DNA of 64,000 nucleotides from positions 1 to 64,000 of the forward strand of contig CAJOFY010000003.1 of NCBI GenBank assembly GCA_905233945.1, given 5' to 3'. This DNA comes from an uncultured bacterium (GTDB taxonomy: Bacteria; UBP6; UBA1177). The translations under genes and the position numbers were made by a program. The notes below the pieces were generated by a model. That model ran no database searches, had not been told where the DNA came from, and saw only the letters and a program-made list of their open reading frames with translations. This document shows, piece after piece, positions 54,731 through 63,668 of the stretch (the stretch's first letter is position 1; every line of letters begins with the position of its first letter).

Positions 54731-56146
54731 ATGGATGAAAGAAGAAACAGGCCTGAATACGACAATTCACCTAAAAAATGGCGTTACAACTTCTCTAAAT
54801 CGCTCTTCACTTTCTGGAAAAACGTCAAGATGTACGGTGATAAAAACGAGAGAATCACTGAAGAAATAACGTTTTTCAAACAGGTTTTGAATTTTTTCTT
54901 CGCCGAAAAGGACGAACTTTCGATTCTTTTTGACGGAATAGACATAAAAGTCGATAAAGTAAGGATCAGAGGTCAGAGACAGGATGACAAATATTTTGAG
55001 GATGTCTACGATCTTTTCCTTTCTCTTTGTATGTCAGGAATAACTTTCAGAAAAGGGGTTAGAGACGAAGAAATTCTTACTCTTCTTGCCGTTATCGGAA
55101 AATATCCTGTCGGCAGAGAGCCTAAAGTCGCCGCGTTCGAGCGTGTTAAAAGCGATCTTCCCCATCTTGACCATATAGAGATTTATCCTTACGACCCTGA
55201 AGAATCAGGCAGCCTGCCGATCTACACTCCTGAACAGTCTATCCGGAAAATTTACTGTTCTCTTGCGGAAACATATCCTGATTACTGCAAAATGATTGAT
55301 GCAGCAGAAAGTATTCCGCTGCGCATGATTGAGCGGAGAACTCAGGATCTGATAAGCATAGTTTCAAATGCAAAAAAAATGGAAACTATAGAATTTATTA
55401 TGTTTTTGGCATCAATACCCTCAAGTTTCGGTTCAAGCGAGAACGCGTTTGCCGTTGCAAGGGTTTTCTGGTCGGTTTTGATTGCAAAAAAACTCAAAAT
55501 TGACCAGCAGGCAGTGAAAAGAACGGCTGTATCGGCTTATCTTCAATATTTTTCAAAAGATAAAGAAAGAGGCTATTCCGCGCTTTCAAGAATGGATGAC
55601 TTCAACTACGACAGAATTGAAGCGTCCGTCAATGTTTCCCACAGAATAACCGATTTTTCGGATCAGGCACTCATTCTTGATAAATCGGCGTCGAGCGGCA
55701 TACTTTCGGGTGAAATTCTTAAAATAGCTTCATATTTTTCTGCTGTCACACGGAAATGGCCTGAAAAATCATTTTACAAAGGACCTCTTATGACAAAACC
55801 TCAGGCTGTCCGTTCGATAATTGCAAACAGCAGAAAAGGTGTGTTCAACACAGAAATAGCGAACGCTTTTGTCTCAATGAGCGGTGTCTATCCGGTAGGA
55901 AGCATACTCAGACTTTCCGACGGAAACGTCTGCGTGGTTGTGAAAAGATTCAAAAGTTTCTTTGATCAGTCAGATGTCCTGATTTTGGACGAAAATCTTT
56001 CCGTAAAAGAAAGAAGAACTGTAAATACTGAAAATCTCCTGGATATTCCTGAAGCTGCCGGGATAGTTCTCCCTGAAAAAACCACGGTTCAGATTCTCAA
56101 TACCTTCCTTGATGAAAAAGAAAATAACAATGAAAAACTCAAATAA
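54731..56146 (+). CDS. degenerate HD-GYP-domain protein
   Basis: 471 residues. Residues ~68-122 repeat the N-terminal unit of the preceding protein (LCMSGITFRKGVRDEEILTLL). The C-terminal ~270 residues follow the HD-GYP order: a helix pair ending with ISGEILKIASYFSAVTRKWP-like text, then AVRSIIANSRKGVFNTEIANAFVS and the terminal VYPVGSILRLSDGNVCVVV, which is the family's final strand-turn-strand. The metal-binding HD and GYP residues are not found where expected. It is therefore probably a non-catalytic, regulatory HD-GYP (for example c-di-GMP-linked); that last step is inference. Confidence 0.65.
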   Translation: MDERRNRPEYDNSPKKWRYNFSKSLFTFWKNVKMYGDKNERITEEITFFKQVLNFFFAEKDELSILFDGIDIKVDKVRIRGQRQDDKYFEDVYDLFLSLCMSGITFRKGVRDEEILTLLAVIGKYPVGREPKVAAFERVKSDLPHLDHIEIYPYDPEESGSLPIYTPEQSIRKIYCSLAETYPDYCKMIDAAESIPLRMIERRTQDLISIVSNAKKMETIEFIMFLASIPSSFGSSENAFAVARVFWSVLIAKKLKIDQQAVKRTAVSAYLQYFSKDKERGYSALSRMDDFNYDRIEASVNVSHRITDFSDQALILDKSASSGILSGEILKIASYFSAVTRKWPEKSFYKGPLMTKPQAVRSIIANSRKGVFNTEIANAFVSMSGVYPVGSILRLSDGNVCVVVKRFKSFFDQSDVLILDENLSVKERRTVNTENLLDIPEAAGIVLPEKTTVQILNTFLDEKENNNEKLK

Positions 56147-57332
56147 GACCGTTACCCTTGAAAAAGGGCGCGAAAGACTGGCGAAAAACCACAATCCGTG
56201 GGTCTATTCAAAGGCTGTAAAGCATATTTCTGACGGAATTTCGGACGGAGACACGGTCGCAGTTCTCGATTATGCCGGAGATTTTGTGGCGTGGGCGCAC
56301 TACAACGGAAAATCGGGCATCGCGCTGCGTCTTCTGGAGTGGGATCAGGCTAAATTTCCCGATGAAAACTGGTTGAAAGAAAAAGTTGAAGCGGCAGTTT
56401 CTCTCAGAAAAAGGATACTTCCTGAAAATACCGGCATTTTCCGCCTCATTTTTTCGGAATCGGATATGCTTCCCGGGATTGTCTGCGACGTTTTCGAAAA
56501 AGTCGGAGTTTTACAGATTTCGACTCCCGCTTTTGACAGAATAAAGGAGCCGCTTGCTGAAATTATAGCAAAAACTGCAAATCTTGAAGCAGTTTACGAA
56601 AAAAGCGACGGCGACGGCAGAAAAATCGAGGGACTGCCTGAGAAATCAGGTTTTCTTTATGGAAAACAGGAATTTACAAAAATTGTTTCACGTGAAAACA
56701 ACCTCTTTTTCGAGGTTGATTTATTGGGTCAGAAAACAGGTTTTTATGCCGACCAGCGTGATAACCGCAGATTTTTCGGCGAAGTTGCGCGCGGTGAAAT
56801 CCTCGACATCTGCGCTTTTTCGGGAGCGTTTTCTGTCTATGCTTTGAAAAACGGAGCAAAACACGCGACCTTGCTGGATATTTCCAAAGAATCGGAAGCG
56901 CTTGTACGCCGGAATATGGAACTTAATTCGATTGATCCTTCGCGCTACACTTTCATAAAAGGCGATGTTTTCGAGCTTCTGCGAAAGTTTGCGGCCGAAG
57001 GAAAAACTTTTGATTCGGTTGTGCTTGACCCTCCGAAACTCGTTCCTTCCAACAAATATCTTGAAAAAGGGTTAAGAGCTTATAAAGACCTGAATTTCAA
57101 CGCACTTAAACTCGTGAAAAAAGGCGGAGTCTTTGCAACGTTTTCGTGTTCAGGAGCGGTTACTCTTGCCGATTTCAGAAACGTCGTTGCTTTTGCGGCG
57201 CACGATGCCGGCAGAGAGCTCAGAATTCTGCGCCAGCTTCACCAGGCACCTGATCATCCGATACGCGTGAATGCGCCGGAAACGGAATATCTGAAAGGAT
57301 TGCTTGCCGAAATTCCCGAATTTGTTATCTGA
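56130..57332 (+). CDS. RlmI-like 23S rRNA (cytosine-C5) methyltransferase
   Basis: 400 residues from the ATG at 56130, chosen because the next residues (VTLEKGRERLAKNHNPWVYS) match the RlmI PUA opening; an ATG at 56112 is possible. The Rossmann SAM fold has LDICAFSGAFSVYALKNGA and the VVLDPPKLVPSN motif, and TFSCSGAVT carries the catalytic Cys pattern. Probable target: 23S rRNA C1962. It overlaps the previous gene by 17 bases and the convergent lipoprotein gene by eight. It contains a parS-like variant at 56684-56699. Confidence 0.88.
   Translation: MKNSNKTVTLEKGRERLAKNHNPWVYSKAVKHISDGISDGDTVAVLDYAGDFVAWAHYNGKSGIALRLLEWDQAKFPDENWLKEKVEAAVSLRKRILPENTGIFRLIFSESDMLPGIVCDVFEKVGVLQISTPAFDRIKEPLAEIIAKTANLEAVYEKSDGDGRKIEGLPEKSGFLYGKQEFTKIVSRENNLFFEVDLLGQKTGFYADQRDNRRFFGEVARGEILDICAFSGAFSVYALKNGAKHATLLDISKESEALVRRNMELNSIDPSRYTFIKGDVFELLRKFAAEGKTFDSVVLDPPKLVPSNKYLEKGLRAYKDLNFNALKLVKKGGVFATFSCSGAVTLADFRNVVAFAAHDAGRELRILRQLHQAPDHPIRVNAPETEYLKGLLAEIPEFVI
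56684..56699. other. parS variant 7 (imperfect, in the RlmI-like gene)
   Basis: TGTTTCACGTGAAAAC: the first 14 bases equal the parS consensus, with two differences at the right end. It reads VSREN in the gene. Confidence 0.5.
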
Positions 57333-59844
57333 CACAGCGGGCAACCGGTATCAGTGACATTGATTTTGACGATTTGCTCACTGTTCCTTTAGGGAAATAT
57401 ACACCATACGCTGTTTCAAAACTGTTTGTGCCTGTTGTTGAAGACCAGAAGTATTTATTTGGTGTTTCCGGGAATTCCGTTAAATGATCATACATGTCAT
57501 AATTTAAAAGAGAAGCCAGTTCATTCTTGTTCGGAAGCCGCCAGTCATCATATCCGCCGTATGTCAGAGTTTCGCAGTAGGAAAGAGACTCCTTCCATGT
57601 TATTTCAGTTTCATAGCTTTTCTGCCACATAAGTCCGGTAGTTGAGTCAATGACAACTTCAACGGCGTTTTCATCTTCGCCTACAGTTTCTGTTGATAAA
57701 GATGCTGCAGGCATTTCATCGCCCCAGACACAGATTGTTTTGTACATCCCTCTGGTTTTCGGAAAATAATCTATTTTTCCGTAGAAAAAATCTCCTCCGA
57801 AGGCATTTTCTGAGTAGGATTTTAAATCTTTTGATGTCCAAAACGGCAGTTCGTGCCAGTTGAGATCCGGAAAATATGTGCCGTCTACTGCAGGATGTCT
57901 GCCGCTGTCAACAATAGTTAAAAGTTCCTGCGGTGTCGGCAGACGCCAGCCTGTATATCCGTTGTATGCAAGGTTGCGGCAGTATTCGTTTGCTTTTTCC
58001 CAGGTTATGTTTTGAGCAAACGTAAGATTCCTTTGCCATTCAAGCCCGGTATTGTTGTCATAAACGATTTTTTCAGAAATAGAGAAACTTTGCGGAGTGC
58101 AGGTTCCGAGTTCGGCATATTGGGCATCCTGACCGAAAAAGTCTGCTTCGGGAGATCCGGGGCAAACTGTTTCGTTTTCGCCGTCATAGCACTTTTTCTG
58201 ACCGGTACAGATGTTTCCTAAATGGAGAGGTTTTTTATCTATACATACCGAATTATTCCACCAATAGAACCCCGGATTACATTCACAGACAAACTTGTTT
58301 GCAGCTTTTGATATACAGAGCCCTGTTGCGTTATGTGTCGCGCAGATTTTGGATTCGCATGAAGAAAGGCCTTCCGGACAGCCGCACGGATTCTCAAGAC
58401 AGGAAGTTCCGTCCCAAAAATAATTTTCATCACAGTCGAACCGGCACTCGGTATCGCTGGGAACCGGATTGTAGCGTCCGATTTCGCTCGGAATCCATTC
58501 GTATTCGTCCCAAGTCTGTTCCACTTTGTCGATAGAGTTCCAGTGTGCTTTAGCCGGCGGTAATCCGGAACAATCCACGGTTCTTTTGTTGTATATGCAC
58601 TTGTTGAAGTCATTCCAGTGATAGTCGGCTTTACACTTGAATACGCACTCCGTTTCACTTGAAGTTTCACTGAAGCTCCCATTCTGACTCGGAAACCATT
58701 CGTTGCCGTTCCAGGTCTGTGTTATGTGATCGACTGTATTCCATTCGGCGTTTTCCGGAAGCCCTTTGCAGGGGACGTCATATTTCGTCTTGAGATCACA
58801 ACTTTTTGTCGAAGTGTTAAAGAAGTAGTCGTCTTCGCACTCGCAAAGATAAGCATGAGCATTGGTCGCTTCGCACACACCGGTTGAATAGGGAATGTCG
58901 CATTTGCACGGATCTACGCACTTCTTGATGTTTGAGTCATAGAAAAAACCCGGGTCGCACTTGAACCGGCACTCGGTGTCGCTCGGATCTTCGTTATATT
59001 TCGCTGTCGAAGCAGGATCCCAGGAATATTCATTCCAGATTTGAACAATTGTCGAAACAGTGTTCCAGACTGCATGGTCAGGAAGCCCGGTACATTCTGT
59101 TGTTCTGCTGTCGGCATTACATACTGAGCCGTCCCAAGTGTAATTTTCTTTGCATTTATAACGACATTCTTTAGAACTCGGTTCCTCATTGTAAGTTCCG
59201 ATTTCACTTGGAACCCATTCAGAACCGTTCCACTCCTGATTGATGGAAGATTTGGTATTCCATTTGGCATGGTCAGGAAGTCCGATACATTTCACGCCGT
59301 ACAAACTGTCCGGTTCGCAGATTCTGTCCCACCAGTTCCAGCTATAGTTTTCTTCGCAGTCGCAGACATATTCTTGTTTGTCCACTACAGTACAGTATCC
59401 AGAGGAGTTTTCTGTCTCCAGACAAGGATTTGAAATGCACGGCGATTCATCATCACTGTCCTCGTCATTTTCCGGCTCAGTATTTGTGCCGCCGCCGCCT
59501 CCACCACCGCCGCCGCCGCTGTATCCGGGTTGGTCTTCATCGCTGTTGTCTTCATCGCTGTTGTCTTCATCATTATCATTATCTTCTTTATTACCTTCTT
59601 CATCTTTGCCGTCATCATATTCTTCCGCTTTTTCATCTTCTTTCTCTGTGCAGATATTGGTTTTAGCGTCGCAGACCAACCCGTCTTCACATGTTTTTAA
59701 AAAACAGCAAGGAGCATTAAGTTTTCCGCATTCTTTATCGCTTTCCTGATATTTGTCATAGACAGATTTGTCCCTGCCGCAGCTGCAACTTTCGATTAAA
59801 AACAACAAAACAAAACTAAGAAAGCTCAAGAAAAATCTGTTCAT
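57325..59844 (-). CDS. large modular lipoprotein: EGF-like and GLP/WN modules plus two Lcl domains
   Basis: 839 residues. Signal peptide with Cys20 as the acylation site (the -2 residue is Glu, unusual). An acidic tether with a NSDED repeat precedes a run of ten glycines (residues 110-119). Then come three EGF-like Cys units (~136-179, 313-351, 487-537) alternating with four ~60-residue units opening C-x-GLP and containing WN, a Trp-Asn/Asp strand, a YN-x-x-PS turn and three cysteines (~186-245, 251-312, 359-419, 425-485). Two Lcl/DUF1566 domains follow (~590-710 and ~725-839), with WRLPTPQE and WRLPNKNE motifs. This looks like a surface glycan-binding adhesin; the ligand is unknown. Confidence 0.82.
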   Translation of the reverse strand: MNRFFLSFLSFVLLFLIESCSCGRDKSVYDKYQESDKECGKLNAPCCFLKTCEDGLVCDAKTNICTEKEDEKAEEYDDGKDEEGNKEDNDNDEDNSDEDNSDEDQPGYSGGGGGGGGGGTNTEPENDEDSDDESPCISNPCLETENSSGYCTVVDKQEYVCDCEENYSWNWWDRICEPDSLYGVKCIGLPDHAKWNTKSSINQEWNGSEWVPSEIGTYNEEPSSKECRYKCKENYTWDGSVCNADSRTTECTGLPDHAVWNTVSTIVQIWNEYSWDPASTAKYNEDPSDTECRFKCDPGFFYDSNIKKCVDPCKCDIPYSTGVCEATNAHAYLCECEDDYFFNTSTKSCDLKTKYDVPCKGLPENAEWNTVDHITQTWNGNEWFPSQNGSFSETSSETECVFKCKADYHWNDFNKCIYNKRTVDCSGLPPAKAHWNSIDKVEQTWDEYEWIPSEIGRYNPVPSDTECRFDCDENYFWDGTSCLENPCGCPEGLSSCESKICATHNATGLCISKAANKFVCECNPGFYWWNNSVCIDKKPLHLGNICTGQKKCYDGENETVCPGSPEADFFGQDAQYAELGTCTPQSFSISEKIVYDNNTGLEWQRNLTFAQNITWEKANEYCRNLAYNGYTGWRLPTPQELLTIVDSGRHPAVDGTYFPDLNWHELPFWTSKDLKSYSENAFGGDFFYGKIDYFPKTRGMYKTICVWGDEMPAASLSTETVGEDENAVEVVIDSTTGLMWQKSYETEITWKESLSYCETLTYGGYDDWRLPNKNELASLLNYDMYDHLTEFPETPNKYFWSSTTGTNSFETAYGVYFPKGTVSKSSKSMSLIPVARCVR
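59512..59575. repeat. low-complexity DNA: Gly-codon run and NSDED repeat
   Basis: On the minus strand a run of GGN codons gives ten glycines, and just upstream an 18-base unit encoding D-E-D-N-S repeats about twice. Changes in unit number would keep the frame, so length could vary without truncating the lipoprotein. Confidence 0.6.
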
Positions 59845-59885
59845 TGGTCACCTCTCTTGCCGAATTTATAAACCAGCAACACTTT

Positions 59886-59913
59886 ATAATACAATTTTAA
59901 AACAATAATACAA
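59886..59913 (-). promoter_or_regulatory. promoter of the modular lipoprotein
   Basis: Minus strand: TTGTAT, 16 bp, TATTAT, followed downstream by AGAGAGGTGA before the ATG. Confidence 0.6.
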
Positions 59914-59941
59914 TTTCAAGCAAAGAGGGTTTTGTGAAATT

Positions 59942-60400
59942 TTATTTGTTTTCTTCGCGGACCTCGTTCACCTTGGCAATGAAGTCTTCCGGATCAACAA
60001 ACTCTTTGTAGACTGATGCGAAGCGGATGAACGCGACTTTATCGACTTCTTTCAGTACGTTCATGACGATATCGCCGATGACGCTCGTCTCAATTTCCTT
60101 CTTTTCGTAGGACTGAAGCTCTTTTTCGATTTTATCGATCATAAGGTCGATGGTTTCAGCCGAAACGGGGCGTTTCTGACACGAAATCATGAGCCCTTTT
60201 TTGATTTTGTTGCGGTCGTAAGGCTCCCTTTCGCCGTTTTTCTTTTTTACGACGGGCATGATTTCTTCGATTCTTTCATAAGTCGTGAATCTGCCGCCGC
60301 ACTCCTCGCATTCGCGTCTTCTTCTGATTTCGCAGTCATCTTTCGTGGAACGGGAATCAATAACTTTATCTCTGATGGAACCGCAGAATGGACATCTCAT
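59942..60400 (-). CDS. nrdR: transcriptional repressor NrdR
   Basis: 152 residues. Zinc-ribbon N-terminus MRCPFCGS and CEECGGRFTTYER, then the ATP-cone domain (VVKKKNGEREPYDRNKIKKG). It senses ATP/dATP and represses ribonucleotide reductase genes. It lies 32 bp after glyA, an arrangement seen in many bacteria. No nrd genes or NrdR boxes are in this window. Confidence 0.97.
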   Translation of the reverse strand: MRCPFCGSIRDKVIDSRSTKDDCEIRRRRECEECGGRFTTYERIEEIMPVVKKKNGEREPYDRNKIKKGLMISCQKRPVSAETIDLMIDKIEKELQSYEKKEIETSVIGDIVMNVLKEVDKVAFIRFASVYKEFVDPEDFIAKVNEVREENK

Positions 60401-60432
60401 TTGACTACTCTGAAAAAGTTTATGAAAAAGGA

Positions 60433-61725
60433 CTATCTGTTGATAAGCGGGTATTTTTTGCAGATTTCGACAACTTCATTGTGTACTTCTTCAATGATCT
60501 TGCTGTCGATGATGCTGTCGTCGATACCGATCTTCGGGTTGAACTCGTTGCTCTTGATGTTCATGATGACTTTGTCCATAAGTCTTGCGACGTGGCGGAC
60601 ATCGTCTTCATTGAGACCTCTTGTGGTGAGGAAAGGAGTTCCTACGCGGATACCGCTCGTGATGAAAGGCGACTGGTCGTCGAACGGAACCATGTTCTTG
60701 TTGACGGTGATGTGTGCCTTGTCAAGAGCTTTCTCGACGATTTTGCCGGTTTTGCCTTTGTTTCTGAGGTCGATGAGCATAAGGTGGTTGTCGGTGCCGC
60801 CCGAAACAAGGTTGTAGCCCATTTTGTTGAATTCGTCAGCCATTGCAGCTGCGTTTTTGACGACCTGGGTCATGTAAACTTTGAAACTCGGGTCAAGTGC
60901 TTCCTTGAAGCATACAGCCTTTGCAGCGATGACGTGCATAAGCGGACCGCCCTGCATTCCGGGGAATACAGCGGAGTTGAGGTCTTTTTCGTATTCTTTC
61001 TTTGCGAGAACAAGACCGCTTCTCGGGCCTCTGAGTGTTTTGTGAGTCGTTGAAGTTACGAAATCGCAGTAAGGAACTGGACTCGGATGAAGTCCTGCAG
61101 CTACAAGACCGGCGATGTGAGCCATGTCAACCCACATGATAGCGCCGACTTTGTCGCAGATTTCGCGGATTCTTTTGAAGTCGATGATTCTCGGGTAAGC
61201 CGAAGCGCCTGCAAGAATCATTCTCGGTTTATGTTCAACTGCAAGTCTTTCCATTTCGTCGTAGTCGATCCTGCCGGTCTCTTTTGCAACGCCGTAGGGA
61301 ACGATGTTGTAAAGTTTTCCGGAGAAGTTTACAGGGCTGCCGTGAGTGAGGTGGCCGCCGTGGTTGAGGTTCATCGCGAGAACCGTGTCGCCCGGTTTGC
61401 AGACGGTGAAGTAAACGCTCATATTTGCCTGGGAGCCGCTGTGGGGCTGAACGTTAGCACACTCAGCGCCGAAAAGTTCGCAAGCTCTCTCTTTCGCAAG
61501 TTTTTCGACCTGGTCAACAACTTCGCAGCCGCCGTAGTATCTCTTTTTCGGATAACCTTCGGCATATTTGTTGGTAAGCAGCGAACCCTGTGCTTCCATA
61601 ACAGCGTTGCTTGTAAAGTTTTCGCTGGCGATAAGCTCAAGACCGCCTTCCTGTCTCTCTGCTTCTTTTTCGATGATAGCTGCAACTTCCGGGTCAACGC
61701 TCGGGATGTACTTCAAATTCAACAT
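60433..61725 (-). CDS. glyA: serine hydroxymethyltransferase
   Basis: 430 residues from the ATG at 61725, four codons inside the longest frame and placed after GGAGGATAAA. The PLP lysine motif [12 protein letters not shown], substrate motif LIASENFTS and [12 protein letters not shown] are diagnostic. It converts serine to glycine and makes 5,10-methylene-THF. It leads a glyA-nrdR transcript with a promoter at 61767-61794. Confidence 0.97.
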   Translation of the reverse strand: MLNLKYIPSVDPEVAAIIEKEAERQEGGLELIASENFTSNAVMEAQGSLLTNKYAEGYPKKRYYGGCEVVDQVEKLAKERACELFGAECANVQPHSGSQANMSVYFTVCKPGDTVLAMNLNHGGHLTHGSPVNFSGKLYNIVPYGVAKETGRIDYDEMERLAVEHKPRMILAGASAYPRIIDFKRIREICDKVGAIMWVDMAHIAGLVAAGLHPSPVPYCDFVTSTTHKTLRGPRSGLVLAKKEYEKDLNSAVFPGMQGGPLMHVIAAKAVCFKEALDPSFKVYMTQVVKNAAAMADEFNKMGYNLVSGGTDNHLMLIDLRNKGKTGKIVEKALDKAHITVNKNMVPFDDQSPFITSGIRVGTPFLTTRGLNEDDVRHVARLMDKVIMNIKSNEFNPKIGIDDSIIDSKIIEEVHNEVVEICKKYPLINR

Positions 61726-61766
61726 TTTATCCTCCAAAAAAAGTTAAAAAACCAAAAAACCGCAAG

Positions 61767-61794
61767 AGTTTAATAATAATAAATTATTTTGCAA
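61767..61794 (-). promoter_or_regulatory. promoter of glyA-nrdR
   Basis: Minus strand: TTGCAA, 16 bp, TAAACT, CTTGCG, T-run, then GGAGG before the ATG. Confidence 0.65.
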
Positions 61795-61861
61795 ATTTGC
61801 GGTTGTCACGACCGGTAAAAAAGAATTTACACGGTTATTTGTTGATTTTGTAGTGAAAGAT

Positions 61862-62926
61862 TTAAATGTTCCCTAAAGTTCTAAGAATATTTAAAGTCCT
61901 TTCAATCCCTTCTTTAATCGCGTAACGAGGTTCCCATCCCAGTTTCTTAAGTTTGCTGCCGTCAAGCAGAGCTTTTGTGGCTTTGCTGTATCCGACCGCT
62001 TCGACTGCATCAGGAATCTCGAACACGACGTTTTTCCCTGCATGCTCCGCAATTATTCCGGCAAGATCCTTAAGCATGATGTCGGATGCTTTGTCGGCAA
62101 TGTTATATGCCTCTCCGTTTTCGCCTTTCAAAAGCAGGAACAGGAATCCGGATATTGCATCAGCCATATATGTGTAGGAATAATTCTGAGTGCCGGCCGA
62201 CTTCAAAACGATATCTTCACCGGCAACACCTTTCTTTATGAACTGGCTTATCGCTTTTGTATCGCTCATAAGCATTGTCGGCCCGTAAGAACGCGTGAAG
62301 CGCGCAATTACAACATCAAGACCTTTCTGAAGTTTATATGCCTGACAAAGAGCTTCACCGCAGCGTTTGCTTTCAGGATAACCCGCTCTAAGCGTGTTGG
62401 AATCGATATATCCGCAGTAGTGCTCGTCAAACATTTCAACATCACCGCGGTTTTCACCATAAACTTCATTGGAAGATGCAAAAACAAATCTGGCGGCATT
62501 GTGAGCAACTGCAAAATCAAGCATATTCTGAAGCCCGAGGATATTTGTGATTATAGTTCCGACAGGATCTGTCGCATACTGCACAGGATGAGTGTTTGAA
62601 GCAAGATGAAGGAGATAATCAACATTTCCGAGATCATCTCTGACAAAAGGTTTATTGATGTCATGTGGAATAAAAACCAGATTTTTGTCGCCCCACCATT
62701 TGGAAAAACGCTCTTTAGCCTTTTCCTGCGTGCGGCCTAAAGCATAAACAGTGCAGTTGAGCCCTTCAGTATTTTTCTGCATGACAACATCAACAAAAAA
62801 ACTGCCGAGAAGACCGGTAGCACCTGACAAAAGAACAGACTTGTTCTGAAGTTTTTCCCAAGGTAATGGTAAAATCGAAGCATTTTTAACATCATCAAGA
62901 TATAATTTATTTGCATAGAGAGACAT
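61862..62926 (-). CDS. NAD-dependent epimerase/dehydratase (SDR)
   Basis: 354 residues. Rossmann motif LLSGATGLLGSFFV, FASSNEVYGEN with catalytic Ser, and YPESKRCGEALC (Tyr-x-x-x-Lys) mark an extended SDR acting on a nucleotide sugar. The C-terminal LGWEPRYAIKEGIERTL is the usual closing helix. The exact sugar cannot be told; dehydratase, epimerase and decarboxylase families all fit. It lies ten bases after the cytidylyltransferase-like gene, suggesting a shared product. Confidence 0.85.
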   Translation of the reverse strand: MSLYANKLYLDDVKNASILPLPWEKLQNKSVLLSGATGLLGSFFVDVVMQKNTEGLNCTVYALGRTQEKAKERFSKWWGDKNLVFIPHDINKPFVRDDLGNVDYLLHLASNTHPVQYATDPVGTIITNILGLQNMLDFAVAHNAARFVFASSNEVYGENRGDVEMFDEHYCGYIDSNTLRAGYPESKRCGEALCQAYKLQKGLDVVIARFTRSYGPTMLMSDTKAISQFIKKGVAGEDIVLKSAGTQNYSYTYMADAISGFLFLLLKGENGEAYNIADKASDIMLKDLAGIIAEHAGKNVVFEIPDAVEAVGYSKATKALLDGSKLKKLGWEPRYAIKEGIERTLNILRTLGNI

Positions 62927-62936
62927 TAGGACCTCG

Positions 62937-63653
62937 TTATTTCAACCAATTATCCTTATCCGACTTAAGATATGCTTTGAACATTTCCAAATCGTCTTTC
63001 GTAGTCAGCTTTATGTTTTTGTCAGACCCTGCCGCGAAATAGAGACGCTCGCCCAATTCGACCATCATGGTGTTGGTATAAGATGAACCGTAAATACCGA
63101 CACCTTCAGCAAACGCTTTTTTGTAACCCCAAAGCAGTTTTCCAAACTTGTATGCCTGAGGTGTTGAGACTCTGCGCAATGTTTCACGCGGAATATATTT
63201 CACCGTGCTGATTTCATCGTCAACCACAAAAATCTGCTCATTGTAAGGCAGTGAAGTGACAGCATTCCCATATTGCTGAGCTTTTAAAATAACATCAGTG
63301 AGGACGGTTTCATCAACAAGAGGTCTGATTCCGTCATGAATAATAACAATATCATCTGCAGAATATTTGCATTCAAGGTTGTACACACCGTTACGGATTG
63401 ATTCCTGACCAGTATTTCCACCGGAAACTACCCATTTCAGCTTGGAGATATTGAATTGTTTGGCATAAGCCCAAAGAACATCGTGCCAGCCGTCAATACA
63501 GACAACTTCTATTGCATCTATCTGCGGATGTTTCTGAAAACCTTCCAAAGTGTAGATAAGAACAGGTTTGTCGTACACATTAATAAACTGTTTGGGAATA
63601 TCCTGCCCCATTCTGCTCCCAGAACCACCGGCAATAATTATTGCGACATTCAT
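62937..63653 (-). CDS. IspD/TarI-family cytidylyltransferase
   Basis: 238 residues. The nucleotide motif IIAGGSGSRMGQDIPKQF and HDGIRPLVDETVL identify this family. IspD makes CDP-methylerythritol for isoprenoids and TarI makes CDP-ribitol for surface polymers. Placement between an SDR and a LicD-like gene favours a TarI-like role in polysaccharide or phosphoribitol decoration, but this is inference from context. Confidence 0.8.
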   Translation of the reverse strand: MNVAIIIAGGSGSRMGQDIPKQFINVYDKPVLIYTLEGFQKHPQIDAIEVVCIDGWHDVLWAYAKQFNISKLKWVVSGGNTGQESIRNGVYNLECKYSADDIVIIHDGIRPLVDETVLTDVILKAQQYGNAVTSLPYNEQIFVVDDEISTVKYIPRETLRRVSTPQAYKFGKLLWGYKKAFAEGVGIYGSSYTNTMMVELGERLYFAAGSDKNIKLTTKDDLEMFKAYLKSDKDNWLK

Positions 63654-63668
63654 TTTTTTACAGTCTCC

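Noticed and set aside
59512..59575. Phase-variable tract in the modular lipoprotein
   Set aside because: The repeat units are multiples of three, so slippage changes length but not frame; kept only as a length-variable repeat.
61726..61766. Glycine or purine riboswitch before glyA
   Set aside because: The leader is about 40 bases with no paired architecture.
60388..61773. Long open frames antisense to glyA
   Set aside because: Shadow frames of a highly conserved gene; no start signals or recognisable protein.
63180..63195. TGTTTCACGCGGAATA in the IspD/TarI-like gene as a parS copy
   Set aside because: Three mismatches including the core; not palindromic.
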